From: Candidatus Sulfopaludibacter sp. SbA3
GTDB taxonomy: Bacteria > Acidobacteriota > Terriglobia > 20CM-2-55-15
DNA: 41,965 nucleotides
Assembly (NCBI GenBank): GCA_945865815.1
Contig: CAMBFR010000023.1
Span: 1-41,965, forward strand
Direction of reading: 5' to 3'
The notes below the pieces were generated by a model, which was not told the DNA's origin, did no database searches, and worked only from the letters and a program-made list of their open reading frames with translations. Below are positions 16,609-25,967 of the stretch, piece after piece. The stretch's first letter is position 1, and each line of letters begins with the position of its first letter. Both the position numbers and the translations under genes were made by a program.

Positions 16609-19593
16609 ATGCCTGCATTGACTAAGGTTCTGCTTGTCTTCATGTGTGTCGCATTCGTGCCGACAGTGGCGCTTGCCCAGGGGGGCGCGGCGCTGGCCGG
16701 CGTCGTCACAGACACTTCCGGAGCAGTGTTGCCGGGTGTGACGGTCGAGGCCAGGAGTCCCGTGTTAATTGAACAGGTCCGCTCGACCGTGACGGACGAG
16801 ACGGGCAGGTATCGCATCGTCGATTTGCGGCCGGGCGCCTACAGGCTGACGTTCACGTTGCCCGGATTTAGTACCGTCCTCCGTGAAGGAATCGAGCTGA
16901 CTGGGTCGTTTATCGCGACGGTGAACGCGGAGTTGTCCGTAGGCGTGCTGTCGGAGACGGTCACGGTAACCGGCGAGACTCCCACCGTCGACCTCCAGAG
17001 TACGCAGGCGCGTCAGACTTTGCAGGACGAGGTAATCGATTCTATTCCGACCGGGCGGCAGTACTACAGCCTGACGACGCTGGTGCCGGCGCTCAATGTC
17101 CAGGGAAACGATGTGGGCGGTATCGCAGGCCCGATCTTCAGCGTCTTTCAAGCCCACGGCGGCCGCCGGAACGAGGGGCAGGTTCATGTGGACGGCTTGA
17201 GCATGGGCTTTCAGGGGATGGGCGTGTCGTTTTATGTGCCGGAGGTCGGAACTGCTCAAGAAGTGAACTTCATCCTGTCCGGAGGCTTGGGCGAAGCGAC
17301 TACCGGCGGGCCGGTCATGAATATCGTTCCGCGGCAGGGCGGCAATACGTTCAACGGCAGCCTCTTTGTCACCGGTGCCAGCGGCGCGTTGCAGGGGACC
17401 AATTTCACTCAGGCGCATCGCGATGCCGGTCTGCGCACTCCCAACAGCCTCAGCAAAATCTGGGACGTCAACGCGTCGTTCGGCGGCCCCATTGTGCGGG
17501 ATCGCCTATGGTTTTACTGGACCGGCCGACACCAGGGCAACCGTAAGTCGGTTGCGGGCATGTGGTACAACAAGAATGCAGGCGATCCCAGCAAGTGGAC
17601 GTATGAGCCGGACCTGACTCGGCCGGCCCTCGATGATGGCACCTGGAAGAACATGAGTCTGAGGCTGACCTGGCAACTCTCGCGGCGTGACAAAATCAAC
17701 CTCTGGTGGGACGAACAGTCGTCTTGCGTGTCGTGCCTTGGGGGAGGCAGTGCGACACAATCACCTGAGGCGGCCAGCCGGGTTGAGGGCTTTCCGCAAC
17801 AGATGGGACAGATCACCTGGACGTCTCAGGTAACAGGCCGCCTTGTGCTGGATGCCGCCTACGGTTTGGGGCTCCGACTCCAATACGGCGGCAAGGAGCG
17901 CGAGGGAAACAACCGCGATCTGATTCGTGTGCAGGAACAAGGCGGCATCATCCCCGGGCTGTTCTACCGCGGGGCCGACTGGTCGCGCCCGTGGGGCGTC
18001 ACGCACACCTGGCGGGCTTCTGGCTCATATGTTACCGGCGCCCATAACATGAAGGTTGGCGGCTCTTACGCCCTTCACAAAGTACTATTCCTGAATTTCT
18101 ACAACAATCACCGGCTCCTCTACCGCTTGCGGGACGGCGTGCCAAACCAGCTCACCATGTTCGGGCTCCACGGATCGAGACGCAGCACCGACACCGGCAT
18201 CACCGCCTTGTATGCGCAGGACCAGTGGACGCGGGGCCGCCTGACGCTGCAAGGGGGGGTACGCTTCGAGCATATCGGCAGTCATTTGCCGGCACAGCAG
18301 GTGGGTCCCGATCGGTTCATTCCGGTCGCGATTGTATTCTCCGCCCGGGACGCCGGCGTGAGTGTGAAAGACATCAGCCCTCGCTTCGGCGCTGCATACG
18401 ACCTGTTTGGGAACGGCAGGACGGCCCTTAAGGCGAGCTTGGGCCGGTATGTGACTCCGGAGAATTCCTTCGGAATTTATGGGAACCTTCAGAACCCGAT
18501 CACACGTGTTGCGAGCCAGACGGACCGCGCATGGAATGACGTTAATCGCAATTTCGTTCCAGATTGCGATCTGCTGAACCCGGCCCTCAATGACGAGTGC
18601 GGGCCCTGGTCGAATCAGAGTTTCGGCAAGGAAGTGGCCAGCACAACCTACGACTCGAAAGTCCTGAATGGCTGGAACATCCGTGAATACACATGGGATC
18701 TGGGCTTAGCCGTGGAACAAGAGTTAGCCCCGCGCGTCTCGGCGAAGCTTGGCTATGTCCGGCGCGTATGGGGAAATTTCACGGTTACCGACAATCGGGC
18801 GGTGGGACCCGAGGATTTCGATCCGTTCAGCATTACGGCGCCAGCGGATCCACGGCTGCCCGGCGGTGGCGGCTACGGGCTAACCAGGTTCTACGATGTC
18901 AAGGCTGCCAAATTCGGGCAGGTCGATAACTTCGTTACCAGCGCGGCCAACTTTGGGAATCAAACCGAGCATTATAACGGAGTGGATGTCAGCGTGGAGG
19001 CGCGGCTGCGCACCGGCCCGACTGTGTCAGGAGGGTTTTCCACCGGGCGCAAGACAACAAATAACTGCGAGATCGTGGACAAACTTCCGGAAATCCTGGT
19101 GACTGGCGCCGTGCGGCAGCCCCGAGACTTCTGCAGTCTCCAGACGCCGTTCCTCACGCAGATCAAAGGGCTTGCCACATACACGTTGCCCCGGATCGAC
19201 GTACAGATCGCGGGGACGTTCCAGAGCAAACCAACCGTGGGAGCCAACCAACCCGGCATCGCGACTGAAAGCCTGGCAGCGAACTGGGTAGTGGCCAATT
19301 CCGTGGTGTCGCAGCCGCTTGGAAGGGTTCTCTCGGGAGGCGCGGCCAATGCGATTGTGAACCTGGTCAAGCCGGGCACGCTGTATGGCGAACGCATTAA
19401 TCAAATCGACTTTCGAGTTGGGAAAATTTTCCGGCTCGAAAACAAGCGGATCAACATCGCGTTAGATATTTACAACGTCTTCAACACGAGCGCGGTGGAG
19501 TCCTACCAGCAGGCCTTCGGACCGCGGTGGCTGCAGCCGACCGGGATCATACCAGCGCGTTTCGCAAAGGTCACCACGCAGTTCGACTTCTGA
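16609..19593 (+). CDS. TonB-dependent receptor with carboxypeptidase regulatory-like domain
   Basis: A 994-residue outer-membrane protein, paralogous in architecture to the one at 8455 but clearly divergent in sequence. The ATG at 16609 has GAAGGAGG upstream and begins a signal peptide ending at ALAQG. A CarboxypepD_reg domain (LAGVVTDTSGAVLPGVTVEA) is followed by a plug-like segment (DSIPTGRQYYSLTTLVPAL, VHVDGLSMGFQGMG) and a barrel ending in VTTQFDF. A paired-cysteine loop (CVSCLGGGS) lies near residue 382, and other Cys pairs follow. Probably an uptake receptor for a large nutrient; no SusD-like partner or hydrolase operon is attached. Confidence 0.93.
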   Translation: MPALTKVLLVFMCVAFVPTVALAQGGAALAGVVTDTSGAVLPGVTVEARSPVLIEQVRSTVTDETGRYRIVDLRPGAYRLTFTLPGFSTVLREGIELTGSFIATVNAELSVGVLSETVTVTGETPTVDLQSTQARQTLQDEVIDSIPTGRQYYSLTTLVPALNVQGNDVGGIAGPIFSVFQAHGGRRNEGQVHVDGLSMGFQGMGVSFYVPEVGTAQEVNFILSGGLGEATTGGPVMNIVPRQGGNTFNGSLFVTGASGALQGTNFTQAHRDAGLRTPNSLSKIWDVNASFGGPIVRDRLWFYWTGRHQGNRKSVAGMWYNKNAGDPSKWTYEPDLTRPALDDGTWKNMSLRLTWQLSRRDKINLWWDEQSSCVSCLGGGSATQSPEAASRVEGFPQQMGQITWTSQVTGRLVLDAAYGLGLRLQYGGKEREGNNRDLIRVQEQGGIIPGLFYRGADWSRPWGVTHTWRASGSYVTGAHNMKVGGSYALHKVLFLNFYNNHRLLYRLRDGVPNQLTMFGLHGSRRSTDTGITALYAQDQWTRGRLTLQGGVRFEHIGSHLPAQQVGPDRFIPVAIVFSARDAGVSVKDISPRFGAAYDLFGNGRTALKASLGRYVTPENSFGIYGNLQNPITRVASQTDRAWNDVNRNFVPDCDLLNPALNDECGPWSNQSFGKEVASTTYDSKVLNGWNIREYTWDLGLAVEQELAPRVSAKLGYVRRVWGNFTVTDNRAVGPEDFDPFSITAPADPRLPGGGGYGLTRFYDVKAAKFGQVDNFVTSAANFGNQTEHYNGVDVSVEARLRTGPTVSGGFSTGRKTTNNCEIVDKLPEILVTGAVRQPRDFCSLQTPFLTQIKGLATYTLPRIDVQIAGTFQSKPTVGANQPGIATESLAANWVVANSVVSQPLGRVLSGGAANAIVNLVKPGTLYGERINQIDFRVGKIFRLENKRINIALDIYNVFNTSAVESYQQAFGPRWLQPTGIIPARFAKVTTQFDF

Positions 19594-19627
19594 TAAGGAG
19601 GCGTTAAACCGCATTATCCCGGTTACC

Positions 19628-19663
19628 CACCCCCCCGTGAAGCGTTCAACTTCCGGGGGGGTG
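19628..19663. terminator. GC-rich hairpin after the second TonB receptor
   Basis: A stem containing seven C paired with seven G (19628-19642 with 19650-19663, one bulged T) lies 35 bases after the receptor stop. No T-tract follows, so termination is likely but not certain. A 21-codon reading on the minus strand, 19664-19729, ends right beside it and may be a leftover gene tail. Confidence 0.5.
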
Positions 19664-19736
19664 TTAAGCCGCGAACAGCGACTCCACGAAATCCTCGGGT
19701 GAAAACTCCACAAATGTTGTCGACGCCATGAGCCGG

Positions 19737-19837
19737 TCATCCGCTCAGCTTTTCGGCTGCGCACTTGAAAAATTGATCAATGACCATCCGCGCCGCGCCG
19801 CTGATCATACGCTGTCCTACGCTGGCAATCGGACCGC
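19737..19837 (-). pseudogene. C-terminal remnant of a CoxG-like SRPBCC protein
   Basis: The last 34 codons of a carbon-monoxide-dehydrogenase subunit G (CoxG) type protein are recognisable: GGPIASVGQRMISGAAR followed by MVIDQFFKCAAEKLSG and a stop. The family's C-terminal helix has exactly this GPIAxxGQR...QFF pattern. The reading is cut at its upstream end by repeat copy A, whose first base adjoins the fragment. The other 110 or so residues of a normal CoxG protein are absent from this window. No cox structural genes are nearby. Confidence 0.75.
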
Positions 19838-19961
19838 CGTGCCCGGCTAAAATCAAGGCCTGGTGCGGCCAGTACGGGCTGGTTCCCGGGGAATTCACAG
19901 AAAGACTCTTATACAGCGCTGCATTTTTGGCACTGTCACGTGGCTTGAACTGCCTATCCTC
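19838..19961 (+). repeat. 124-bp direct repeat, copy A
   Basis: First of three same-orientation copies of exactly 124 bp (others at 25777 and 26763). It differs from copy B at 8 positions and from copy C at 7. Boundaries are cgtgcccggct on the left and gcctatcctc on the right, with no obvious terminal inverted repeat. It contains short palindromes (cagcgctg, ttcccggggaa, cacgtg). It lies between the CoxG-like remnant and the end of the photoreactivation operon. Confidence 0.92.
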
Positions 19962-19987
19962 TATCAGGTTTGCAAGATGTTTTCGAT

Positions 19988-21469
19988 TCACCCGGCTTTT
20001 CCGGTTCCAGTGGCTATTTTCAAGGCTTCGCGCTCGACACCGAGGAGCATGCCGCGGAAGACGATGTGATGCAGCGGCGCCACTGCATACCAATAGAGCA
20101 GTCCGAACAGACCGCGGGGATAGAACAGGGCGCGTTGCGTCAGAGTGAAGCCGGTTCCGTTCTTCGGCTCAATGCGGAACTCGATCAGGGCTTCGCCGGG
20201 TAATTTCATTTCAGCGCGGAGCGCCAGGCTTCGATTAGGTTCCAGTCCGACGACGCGCCAGAAGTCAAGCGCTTCCCCATAGCCGATCGTCTCCGAATCG
20301 CGGCGCCCGCGGCGCAGTCCGGGGCCGCCCACGAGCAGGTCGACCCAGCCACGAACTCTCCAGAGCCAGTCCGCTGCGTACCACCCGTGCCCGCCGCCGG
20401 CACGGCAAATGGCCCGGAATATGGCCCAGTCGGGCGCGTGGATTGTCACTTTGCGCTCATCGCGAAAAACCCTTCCGCCCGCCCAATCCGGGTCCCCCGG
20501 CATTGGTCCGGCCATGGACCAGTTTGTCTCCACCTGATTCTCCGTCATCTGGCGCAATGCCGCCCGGATGGCCTCACGAACGGTCAGGAGTTTCTGGGGA
20601 ATCTGTTGCGTGATCCGGTCGTCCCGGCAGACGACAGGATTCTTCAGGCCCTCAGCCAGAGGCCTCGCAATCTTGTGACTCAGCGGAGTGATGAGATGGA
20701 TCCAATAGGAACTGAGGCGAGGCGTCAGCACCGGGACCGGAATAATCCATCGGCGTCTCAATCCGAGTTCTTCGGCCATGATCCGCATGATGTCGCGGTA
20801 GCAGAAGACGTCGGGACCGCCGATATCAAATATCCCTCCAGCCATTTCCGGCTTGGAGAGAGTTCTGGCCAGGTACTCGATCACATTCTCAACGGCAATC
20901 GGCTGGGACATCGTGCTGACCCATTTGGGAGTGATCATGACAGGCAATCGCTCGACGAGGTAACGCAGTATTTCAAAGGATGCAGACCCGGAGCCGATGA
21001 TCATGGCTGCCCTCAGAACGGTCACGGGCACGCCCGTTGAAGCAAGCGCGTGCTCGACCTCGCGGCGGGAGGAAAGGTGCTCACTGAGATCCGCTCCGGT
21101 TTCGCCGAGCCCTCCGAGGTAGATGATTCGCCCCACCCCGGCCTTCCGTGTGGCATCGGCGAATATCGAGGCCAGTCGGCGGTCCTGCTGCGCGTACTCC
21201 GCGCCGGCAGAGCTCATGGAATGCACCAGATAGAATGCGGCCTGGCATCCGTCCAGGTTGCGCGTCAGGGACTCGGCATCCTCAAGATCCGTCTGCCGGA
21301 CTTCAACTCTGGAATCTTTAGCCCATTCGCGGTCCTGGAGCTTGGCCGGTGTTCGCACCAGGCAACGAATCCTGAAGCCCGAATCCAGCAGGCGGGGAGC
21401 CAGACGCCCTCCGATGTAACCAGTCGCCCCCGTTATCGCGACACACTGTGGTTTCGAGATTTCAGCCAT
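19988..21469 (-). CDS. SDR family oxidoreductase with DUF2867 domain
   Basis: A 493-residue two-domain protein. The N-terminal part is an extended/atypical SDR Rossmann fold (GATGYIGG at about residues 14-21, then YLGGLGETG) that binds NAD(P)H. It runs to about residue 320. The rest is a DUF2867 (SRPBCC-like) domain, including the WYAADWLWRVRGWVD stretch. Proteins of this fusion are frequent companions of photolyases in light- or singlet-oxygen-induced operons; the substrate is unknown. The ATG lies one base after the stop of the lipocalin gene, so it is the last gene of the operon. Confidence 0.87.
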   Translation of the reverse strand: MAEISKPQCVAITGATGYIGGRLAPRLLDSGFRIRCLVRTPAKLQDREWAKDSRVEVRQTDLEDAESLTRNLDGCQAAFYLVHSMSSAGAEYAQQDRRLASIFADATRKAGVGRIIYLGGLGETGADLSEHLSSRREVEHALASTGVPVTVLRAAMIIGSGSASFEILRYLVERLPVMITPKWVSTMSQPIAVENVIEYLARTLSKPEMAGGIFDIGGPDVFCYRDIMRIMAEELGLRRRWIIPVPVLTPRLSSYWIHLITPLSHKIARPLAEGLKNPVVCRDDRITQQIPQKLLTVREAIRAALRQMTENQVETNWSMAGPMPGDPDWAGGRVFRDERKVTIHAPDWAIFRAICRAGGGHGWYAADWLWRVRGWVDLLVGGPGLRRGRRDSETIGYGEALDFWRVVGLEPNRSLALRAEMKLPGEALIEFRIEPKNGTGFTLTQRALFYPRGLFGLLYWYAVAPLHHIVFRGMLLGVEREALKIATGTGKAG

Positions 21470-21470
21470 G

Positions 21471-22037
21471 TTATGGCCCGTCCTGTCTCGTCTTCACCAG
21501 CTTGCCGGCCTCGAAACCCTGGGCTCTGGCTTCCTCGACGAGGCGATCATAGGCGGCATCGTCCATCCGGGGCGATCGCGAGAGGATCCAGAGGTATTCC
21601 CGGCCTGGGTCACCCACGAGCGCATGCGTGTAATCCGGCGATAGCGCAATGATCTGATAGTCTCCCCAGACCTGCGGAATGAAGGAGAGGAACGCAGGGG
21701 CGAAGCGGACCTTAAGGATCGAATTGGGTTGTCCTTCGCCGACCACTCGCGCCACACCCTCTGCCTGGATTTGCCCGCCGTCTGCCCGCTTGCAGCGATT
21801 CAACACCGAGATTCTTCCGCTGGGCTGCAGCGTGTAGTCTGCGGTGACCTCACCGGCGCACCGATTCTGAAAGCGGTTGGTCAAGCGGGCGATCTCGTAC
21901 CACTTCCCGGCATAGCGTACAAGATCGACTTGGGGGACTACCTTCAGCGGACGTTTAGCCAGCGCACCGGCCTCGCCGGCAGCGGACAATATGGCAAGGC
22001 AAGCGGCGGCAACTATCATTGTCTTCTTCATGGTCAT
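21471..22037 (-). CDS. Bacterial lipocalin (Blc-like), secreted
   Basis: A lipocalin of about 188 residues. The signature GKWYEIARL (the lipocalin GxW motif) follows the signal peptide, and the later YTHALVGDPGREYLWILSR is typical of the Blc/apolipoprotein-D branch that binds lipids or hydrophobic molecules. I place the start at 22037 because GAAGGG precedes it and the signal peptide (KKTMIVAAACLAILSA) begins there. An ATG at 22055 overlapping the upstream stop as TGATG is an alternative that would add six residues. There is no lipobox cysteine, so it is probably soluble and periplasmic. Co-transcribed with the DUF523/DUF1722 gene upstream. Confidence 0.88.
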   Translation of the reverse strand: MTMKKTMIVAAACLAILSAAGEAGALAKRPLKVVPQVDLVRYAGKWYEIARLTNRFQNRCAGEVTADYTLQPSGRISVLNRCKRADGGQIQAEGVARVVGEGQPNSILKVRFAPAFLSFIPQVWGDYQIIALSPDYTHALVGDPGREYLWILSRSPRMDDAAYDRLVEEARAQGFEAGKLVKTRQDGP

Positions 22038-22054
22038 TAACCCTTCGCATGACA

Positions 22055-23020
22055 TCAGAGTTGGTTCAACAGATTGAGTTCGTCCGGATGCGGGTCCAGA
22101 TAAACCTGGTCCTCCAGGTATTCGACTTTGAGTTTGCGCACATAGTGACGGATCAACGTCACCGGCACGATCAGCGGCAGACGGTCGCGGCGATATCTGT
22201 CGATCACGTCCGCAAGCTCGGCCCGATCGTCCGAGGCCAGTTGTTCGCTGAAGTAGCCGGCGAGATGTTGAAGCACATTGGTGTGGTTCCGGCGCGTCGG
22301 TGTATGCCGCATCACTTCGCAGAACGCGTCGAAATAGTCGGCTCCGAGCCGCTTTGCTGAAGTCCCGCGGCCCGCCTTGCCAATCAGATTCCCCAGGCTG
22401 CGCATTCCATTCTGCTGGTGCGCCATGAGCAGGAATTTGTGTCGCGCATGGAATTGCATGATTTTCGCGCGGCTTAATCCGCCCTCCTGGAGATCCATCC
22501 AGCGTTTGTAACTGAAGACCTGCGATACAAAGTTCTCCCGGAGTCTGGGGTCATTCAGCCGGCCTTCCTCCTCCATGGGCAGATTTGGAAATCGATCCAC
22601 AAGACCTGCCGCGAAAAGTCCGCGCCCATCGCGATTCAGAAGACCCGTGCCCTTGTACACTTTCACGCGCTCCAGGCCGCAACTGGGCGAACTCCGCTTC
22701 AGGACATAGCCGCAGAGGCCCTGTGCGGCCAGGCGTTCGGCCTGATCCCGCGTCCACTGGTTCATGCGGTCCGTGTGGTCAAGTCCGGAACGTGGCGCAA
22801 ACAGGTGAGTCACCTTGCCGTCCGAGACCAGCCGGAGGGATTCTCTCGGGACGCCCAGGCCGATCTCGAACTCGGGACACACCGGCACCCATTCGACGTA
22901 TCGGCCGAAATGGCTCGTCAGGAATTCGTCCTTCTTGTGACCGCCGTCAAAACGGACTTTCTCCCCGAGCAGGCAGGAGGAAATACCAATGCGAACGCGA
23001 GTGGTGTCTGGATCCGTCAA
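22055..23020 (-). CDS. DUF523 and DUF1722 domain protein (YbbK/YbgA fusion)
   Basis: A 321-residue protein. The N-terminal half is DUF523: SSCLLGEKVRFDGGHK near residue 14, VPVCPE and SSPSCG, with conserved cysteines that may bind metal. The C-terminal half, from about residue 190, is DUF1722 (YbgA-like), helical and basic. This fusion is a regular neighbour of photolyase genes, though its reaction is not established. The start is TTG, overlapping the stop of the SRPBCC gene by four bases (TTGA), a sign of translational coupling. Confidence 0.88.
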   Translation of the reverse strand: MTDPDTTRVRIGISSCLLGEKVRFDGGHKKDEFLTSHFGRYVEWVPVCPEFEIGLGVPRESLRLVSDGKVTHLFAPRSGLDHTDRMNQWTRDQAERLAAQGLCGYVLKRSSPSCGLERVKVYKGTGLLNRDGRGLFAAGLVDRFPNLPMEEEGRLNDPRLRENFVSQVFSYKRWMDLQEGGLSRAKIMQFHARHKFLLMAHQQNGMRSLGNLIGKAGRGTSAKRLGADYFDAFCEVMRHTPTRRNHTNVLQHLAGYFSEQLASDDRAELADVIDRYRRDRLPLIVPVTLIRHYVRKLKVEYLEDQVYLDPHPDELNLLNQL

Positions 23021-23466
23021 TGCGCACCTCCAAAAATGGATTCGAGGCGAATTCTGCGAAAGTTGAAGATCTTCTCCAGATCGGGTGCTACCAAAAATTT
23101 CCGGACGAGGGCTCCGCCGGTCACTGCATATTGGACGTAGTCCCGCATCAATGTTCCGCCATCGCGTGATTCAAAAGTGTGTTCGTGAATCCATGCGCGG
23201 TAGGGCCCGCGCTTCTGCACATCGATGAACCGGAACGGCGGTTCCCATACCGTAATTTCGCTCTGCCACTTCAGCGGGACACCGTGTACCCGCAGCCGGT
23301 AGTCGATCCTGGCGCCGGCACGCATTTCCACGCGGGGAGTCACGATTCGAAAGTGGAGCCACGGTGGAGTCAGTTGTTCCAGGTTTTCGGGGTTTGCAAA
23401 AAATGGAAACAGTTCTTCCCGCGTGCGTGGTATCCATTGTTCCTTGTTTAGCGTGAAAAGTATCAT
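23017..23466 (-). CDS. SRPBCC family protein
   Basis: A 149-residue START/SRPBCC-fold protein of the kind annotated as ligand-binding or cyclase/dehydrase-like: early WIPRTREELFPFFANPENLEQLTPP, central LKWQSEITVWEPPFRF, and EHTFESRDGGTLMRDYVQY. These proteins have a deep hydrophobic pocket for lipids or polyketide-like ligands. It starts 18 bases after the photolyase stop and overlaps the next gene by four bases. Small SRPBCC proteins of this type commonly sit beside SDR/DUF2867 and photolyase genes. Confidence 0.87.
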   Translation of the reverse strand: MILFTLNKEQWIPRTREELFPFFANPENLEQLTPPWLHFRIVTPRVEMRAGARIDYRLRVHGVPLKWQSEITVWEPPFRFIDVQKRGPYRAWIHEHTFESRDGGTLMRDYVQYAVTGGALVRKFLVAPDLEKIFNFRRIRLESIFGGAH

Positions 23467-23484
23467 AACCTGCGATCAGAATGT

Positions 23485-24966
23485 TTATGTCCCCTGTTCC
23501 GTTGTGTACCGCTCGATGTAGTCTTTCACGCGCAGCTTGCGCGCGGTGTTATCGGAACTCATGTACCGGATATTTCCGAAAATAAGCCGCTGAGGCGCCC
23601 AGGGGCGGTCGTAACGGCCGAGTGTCCAGAAAATGCCCGTGTAGGAATTGGGGTCGCGGCCATCGAGAGCGAACTTGTTGTTGAGATCGATCATCGTTTC
23701 CAGGGCATCCTCGGGCGTTTGCGACCATTCCAGAATCTTTTTGCCCCATAGCATGCGCAGGTAATTGTGGATGCGGCCTTCGGCCCGCAACTGAGACTGG
23801 GCGGCATTCCACAACACGTCGTGGGTTGCGGCATTCTCCAGTTGTTCGCGCGAGTAGAGCACGGGACGCGGATCGGCGGCATGTTCGGCCAGCGTCTTGC
23901 GAGCCCAGGCCGGCAGGGAGCCGTATGTCGCATAGTCCGGGGAATGCGCGCACATGTTGAAGCCGATCTCTCGCCATGTCACGAGCTGGTCGAAAAAAGC
24001 TTCCGCGTCGGGTCCGGCCCCCCACCAGCCTTCGCGGCTGCCCGTCGTTTTGGGGCTCAGCTTTTGCGGAGACCAACGCACGGCCGCGGCAACAGTTTGA
24101 AATACTTCATGCGCCGAAATGTGGCCGAAGTGAAGGTAAGGCGATAAACCGCTTGATGCTTCCGCTTCCGGCTGGTTTCGGGTCTCGACGTAACAGTGCA
24201 GTCCATTGCTCACGAAACGCTTCAAACAGTCCCGCGCTGCGCCGGCGCCTCCGGCAAATGCGGAAACGGGGGCGACGCTACGGTCTACAGGAATAGAGGC
24301 CGCGAGAACTTTCGCTGAAGAAAGTTCCTGCGCGGTGGCTGCAGGCCATCTTTTTAGAAGGATGGGCGGAGCGGCCATTCGAGGCAACTCCACGCCCGCA
24401 AGGGAATCGGCCGCGGGAAATTCTCCCAGGTGCGTCCGCAATTCCTTTTGCAGAAATCGACGGAAACTGTGCGCCGTGGTGAACACCCGATCCGTGGACC
24501 GCATCGGGAAAATGCCGTTCGAATCCACCTTCTCCATCAGCACCGGAACCCGTGCGGCGGCGTCGATCCAGCGGGGAACTTCAAAAGCCGGGAAGTCGTC
24601 GGTCACGACCACGCAGGAGCGTTCGGCAAGTGCATGGATCATCCCCTTGCCCTGAGAAGGAGAACGCTCCGCGAACGGATAGTAGAGAGCGCCTGATCCT
24701 TCAAAGTTCCGGAGGTTGTCCCGCATTCCTTCTAATAGCGCGACCTGAAATCTCGCGCTCGCGCACGGATAGTCACAATTCAACGCCTCGACGATCAGGA
24801 GCGGCCTTCGCAATTCCGTTGCCCAATGGACCGCCCGCTGCAGCGCAAAGTTCCAATGCCGGCGGCGGTGGGCAATCATCCAGTAGAGGACGAAGTCTCG
24901 CGATGCATCCACTGTGCTGTTGTTGCATGCCTGAATGCGCGCCGGTGGAACAGCCAGACTGGTCAT
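23485..24966 (-). CDS. phrB: Class II deoxyribodipyrimidine photolyase
   Basis: A 493-residue DNA repair flavoenzyme that uses blue/near-UV light to split cyclobutane pyrimidine dimers. Class II features: FVLYWMIAHRRRHWNFAL at about residues 26-43, LSPYLHFGHIS, and the FAD/DNA-binding C-terminal region with LRMLWGKKILEW, ALDGRDPNSYTGIFW and IFGNIRYMSSD. The ATG overlaps the stop of the CFA-synthase-like gene as ATGA. The gene symbol is used in its general sense for CPD photolyase. The operon around it suggests a response to light or singlet oxygen. Confidence 0.92.
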   Translation of the reverse strand: MTSLAVPPARIQACNNSTVDASRDFVLYWMIAHRRRHWNFALQRAVHWATELRRPLLIVEALNCDYPCASARFQVALLEGMRDNLRNFEGSGALYYPFAERSPSQGKGMIHALAERSCVVVTDDFPAFEVPRWIDAAARVPVLMEKVDSNGIFPMRSTDRVFTTAHSFRRFLQKELRTHLGEFPAADSLAGVELPRMAAPPILLKRWPAATAQELSSAKVLAASIPVDRSVAPVSAFAGGAGAARDCLKRFVSNGLHCYVETRNQPEAEASSGLSPYLHFGHISAHEVFQTVAAAVRWSPQKLSPKTTGSREGWWGAGPDAEAFFDQLVTWREIGFNMCAHSPDYATYGSLPAWARKTLAEHAADPRPVLYSREQLENAATHDVLWNAAQSQLRAEGRIHNYLRMLWGKKILEWSQTPEDALETMIDLNNKFALDGRDPNSYTGIFWTLGRYDRPWAPQRLIFGNIRYMSSDNTARKLRVKDYIERYTTEQGT

Positions 24967-25776
24967 ATCGCAACTGCCTCCGCCGGCACGCCTGACGGCC
25001 GAGAGTCCTGCTCCGCCCAGGGCTCGTCCATGAGCGGCGCGGGATTGTGGTTCTTCGTGAACACGATCTGGAAATCGCTGATGTGGCGCTCGAGAAACGC
25101 GCCCTCACAGTAGGCGAGGTAGTAGTCCCACATCCGGACGAATTGTTCATCGAATCCAAGGCTTGGAAGGGCCGGAGCCGCCGCATGAAAGCGTTTCCGC
25201 CACGCGTTCAAGGTGCGGGCGTAGTGCACGCCGATGTCTTCCGCGCGGTAAAGGGACATGCCCGTGACCCTGGCGATGGACTCGAGCATGCCGCGAATCG
25301 ACGCCAGTTCGCCGCCAGGGAAGATACGCTTCTTGATCCAGTCGTAGTCGCGCAGATACCCCGCGAAGCGCTGCTCGTTCATCGTGATCGTTTGAAGCAG
25401 CATGGTTCCGCGCGGCGCGAGAAGCTTTTCGCACACATCGAAGTACCTGTCATAGTTCTCGTACCCGGCCGCCTCAAACATCTCGATGCTGACAATGTGA
25501 TCGTACCGGCCTTTCAGTTCGCGATAGTCCTTGAGCAGAAGCTCGATGCGGTTCGTGAGTCCCTCGCGCGCAATCCAGTTGGAAGCGTATTCGTACTGTT
25601 TCCGGCTGATGGTCGTCGTTGTGACGCGGCATCCATAGTGCGAAGCGGCGTGGATGGCAAACCCTCCCCATCCCGTGCCGATCTCCAGCACGTGCGCTGA
25701 AGGGGGAGAGCCGGAGCTTGCGGCAGATCCTGTCGAACTTTTGAATCTGCGCCTCGTCGAGCGCGTCGGATGCTGG
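24963..25776 (-). pseudogene. Cyclopropane-fatty-acid synthase family, 5' end missing
   Basis: The reading frame carries the SAM-binding core LEIGTGWGGFAIHAA, the catalytic-region HIVSIEMFEAAGYENY, and the family C-terminus with DYYLAYCEGAF. In-frame coding continues upstream of the first available ATG (25691) as ALDEAQIQKFDRICRKLRL, and stops being recognisable exactly at 25776, where repeat copy B begins. About 271 codons remain of a usual 400 or more; the substrate-binding N-terminal region is gone. A shortened protein could still be made from 25691, but it would begin inside the Rossmann domain, so I call it broken. It heads the photoreactivation operon and overlaps the photolyase start by four bases. 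Confidence 0.85.
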
Positions 25777-25900
25777 CGTGCCCGGCTAAAATCAACGCCC
25801 GGTGCGGCCAGTGCGGGCTGGTTCCCGGGGAATTGACATAAAGACCCTTATACAGCGCTGCATTTCCGGCACTGTCACGTGGCTTGAACTGCCTATCCTC
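25777..25900 (+). repeat. 124-bp direct repeat, copy B
   Basis: Same length, orientation and boundaries as copy A (19838). The A-to-B interval of about 5.8 kb encloses the whole photoreactivation operon. It abuts the truncation point of the CFA-synthase-like gene. Confidence 0.92.
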
Positions 25901-25967
25901 GATGTCGATTATGCACGGTTATTCTGTGCCTTGCGCCCGCGATCGTCCAGTTTCATGCAGGTTCAAC

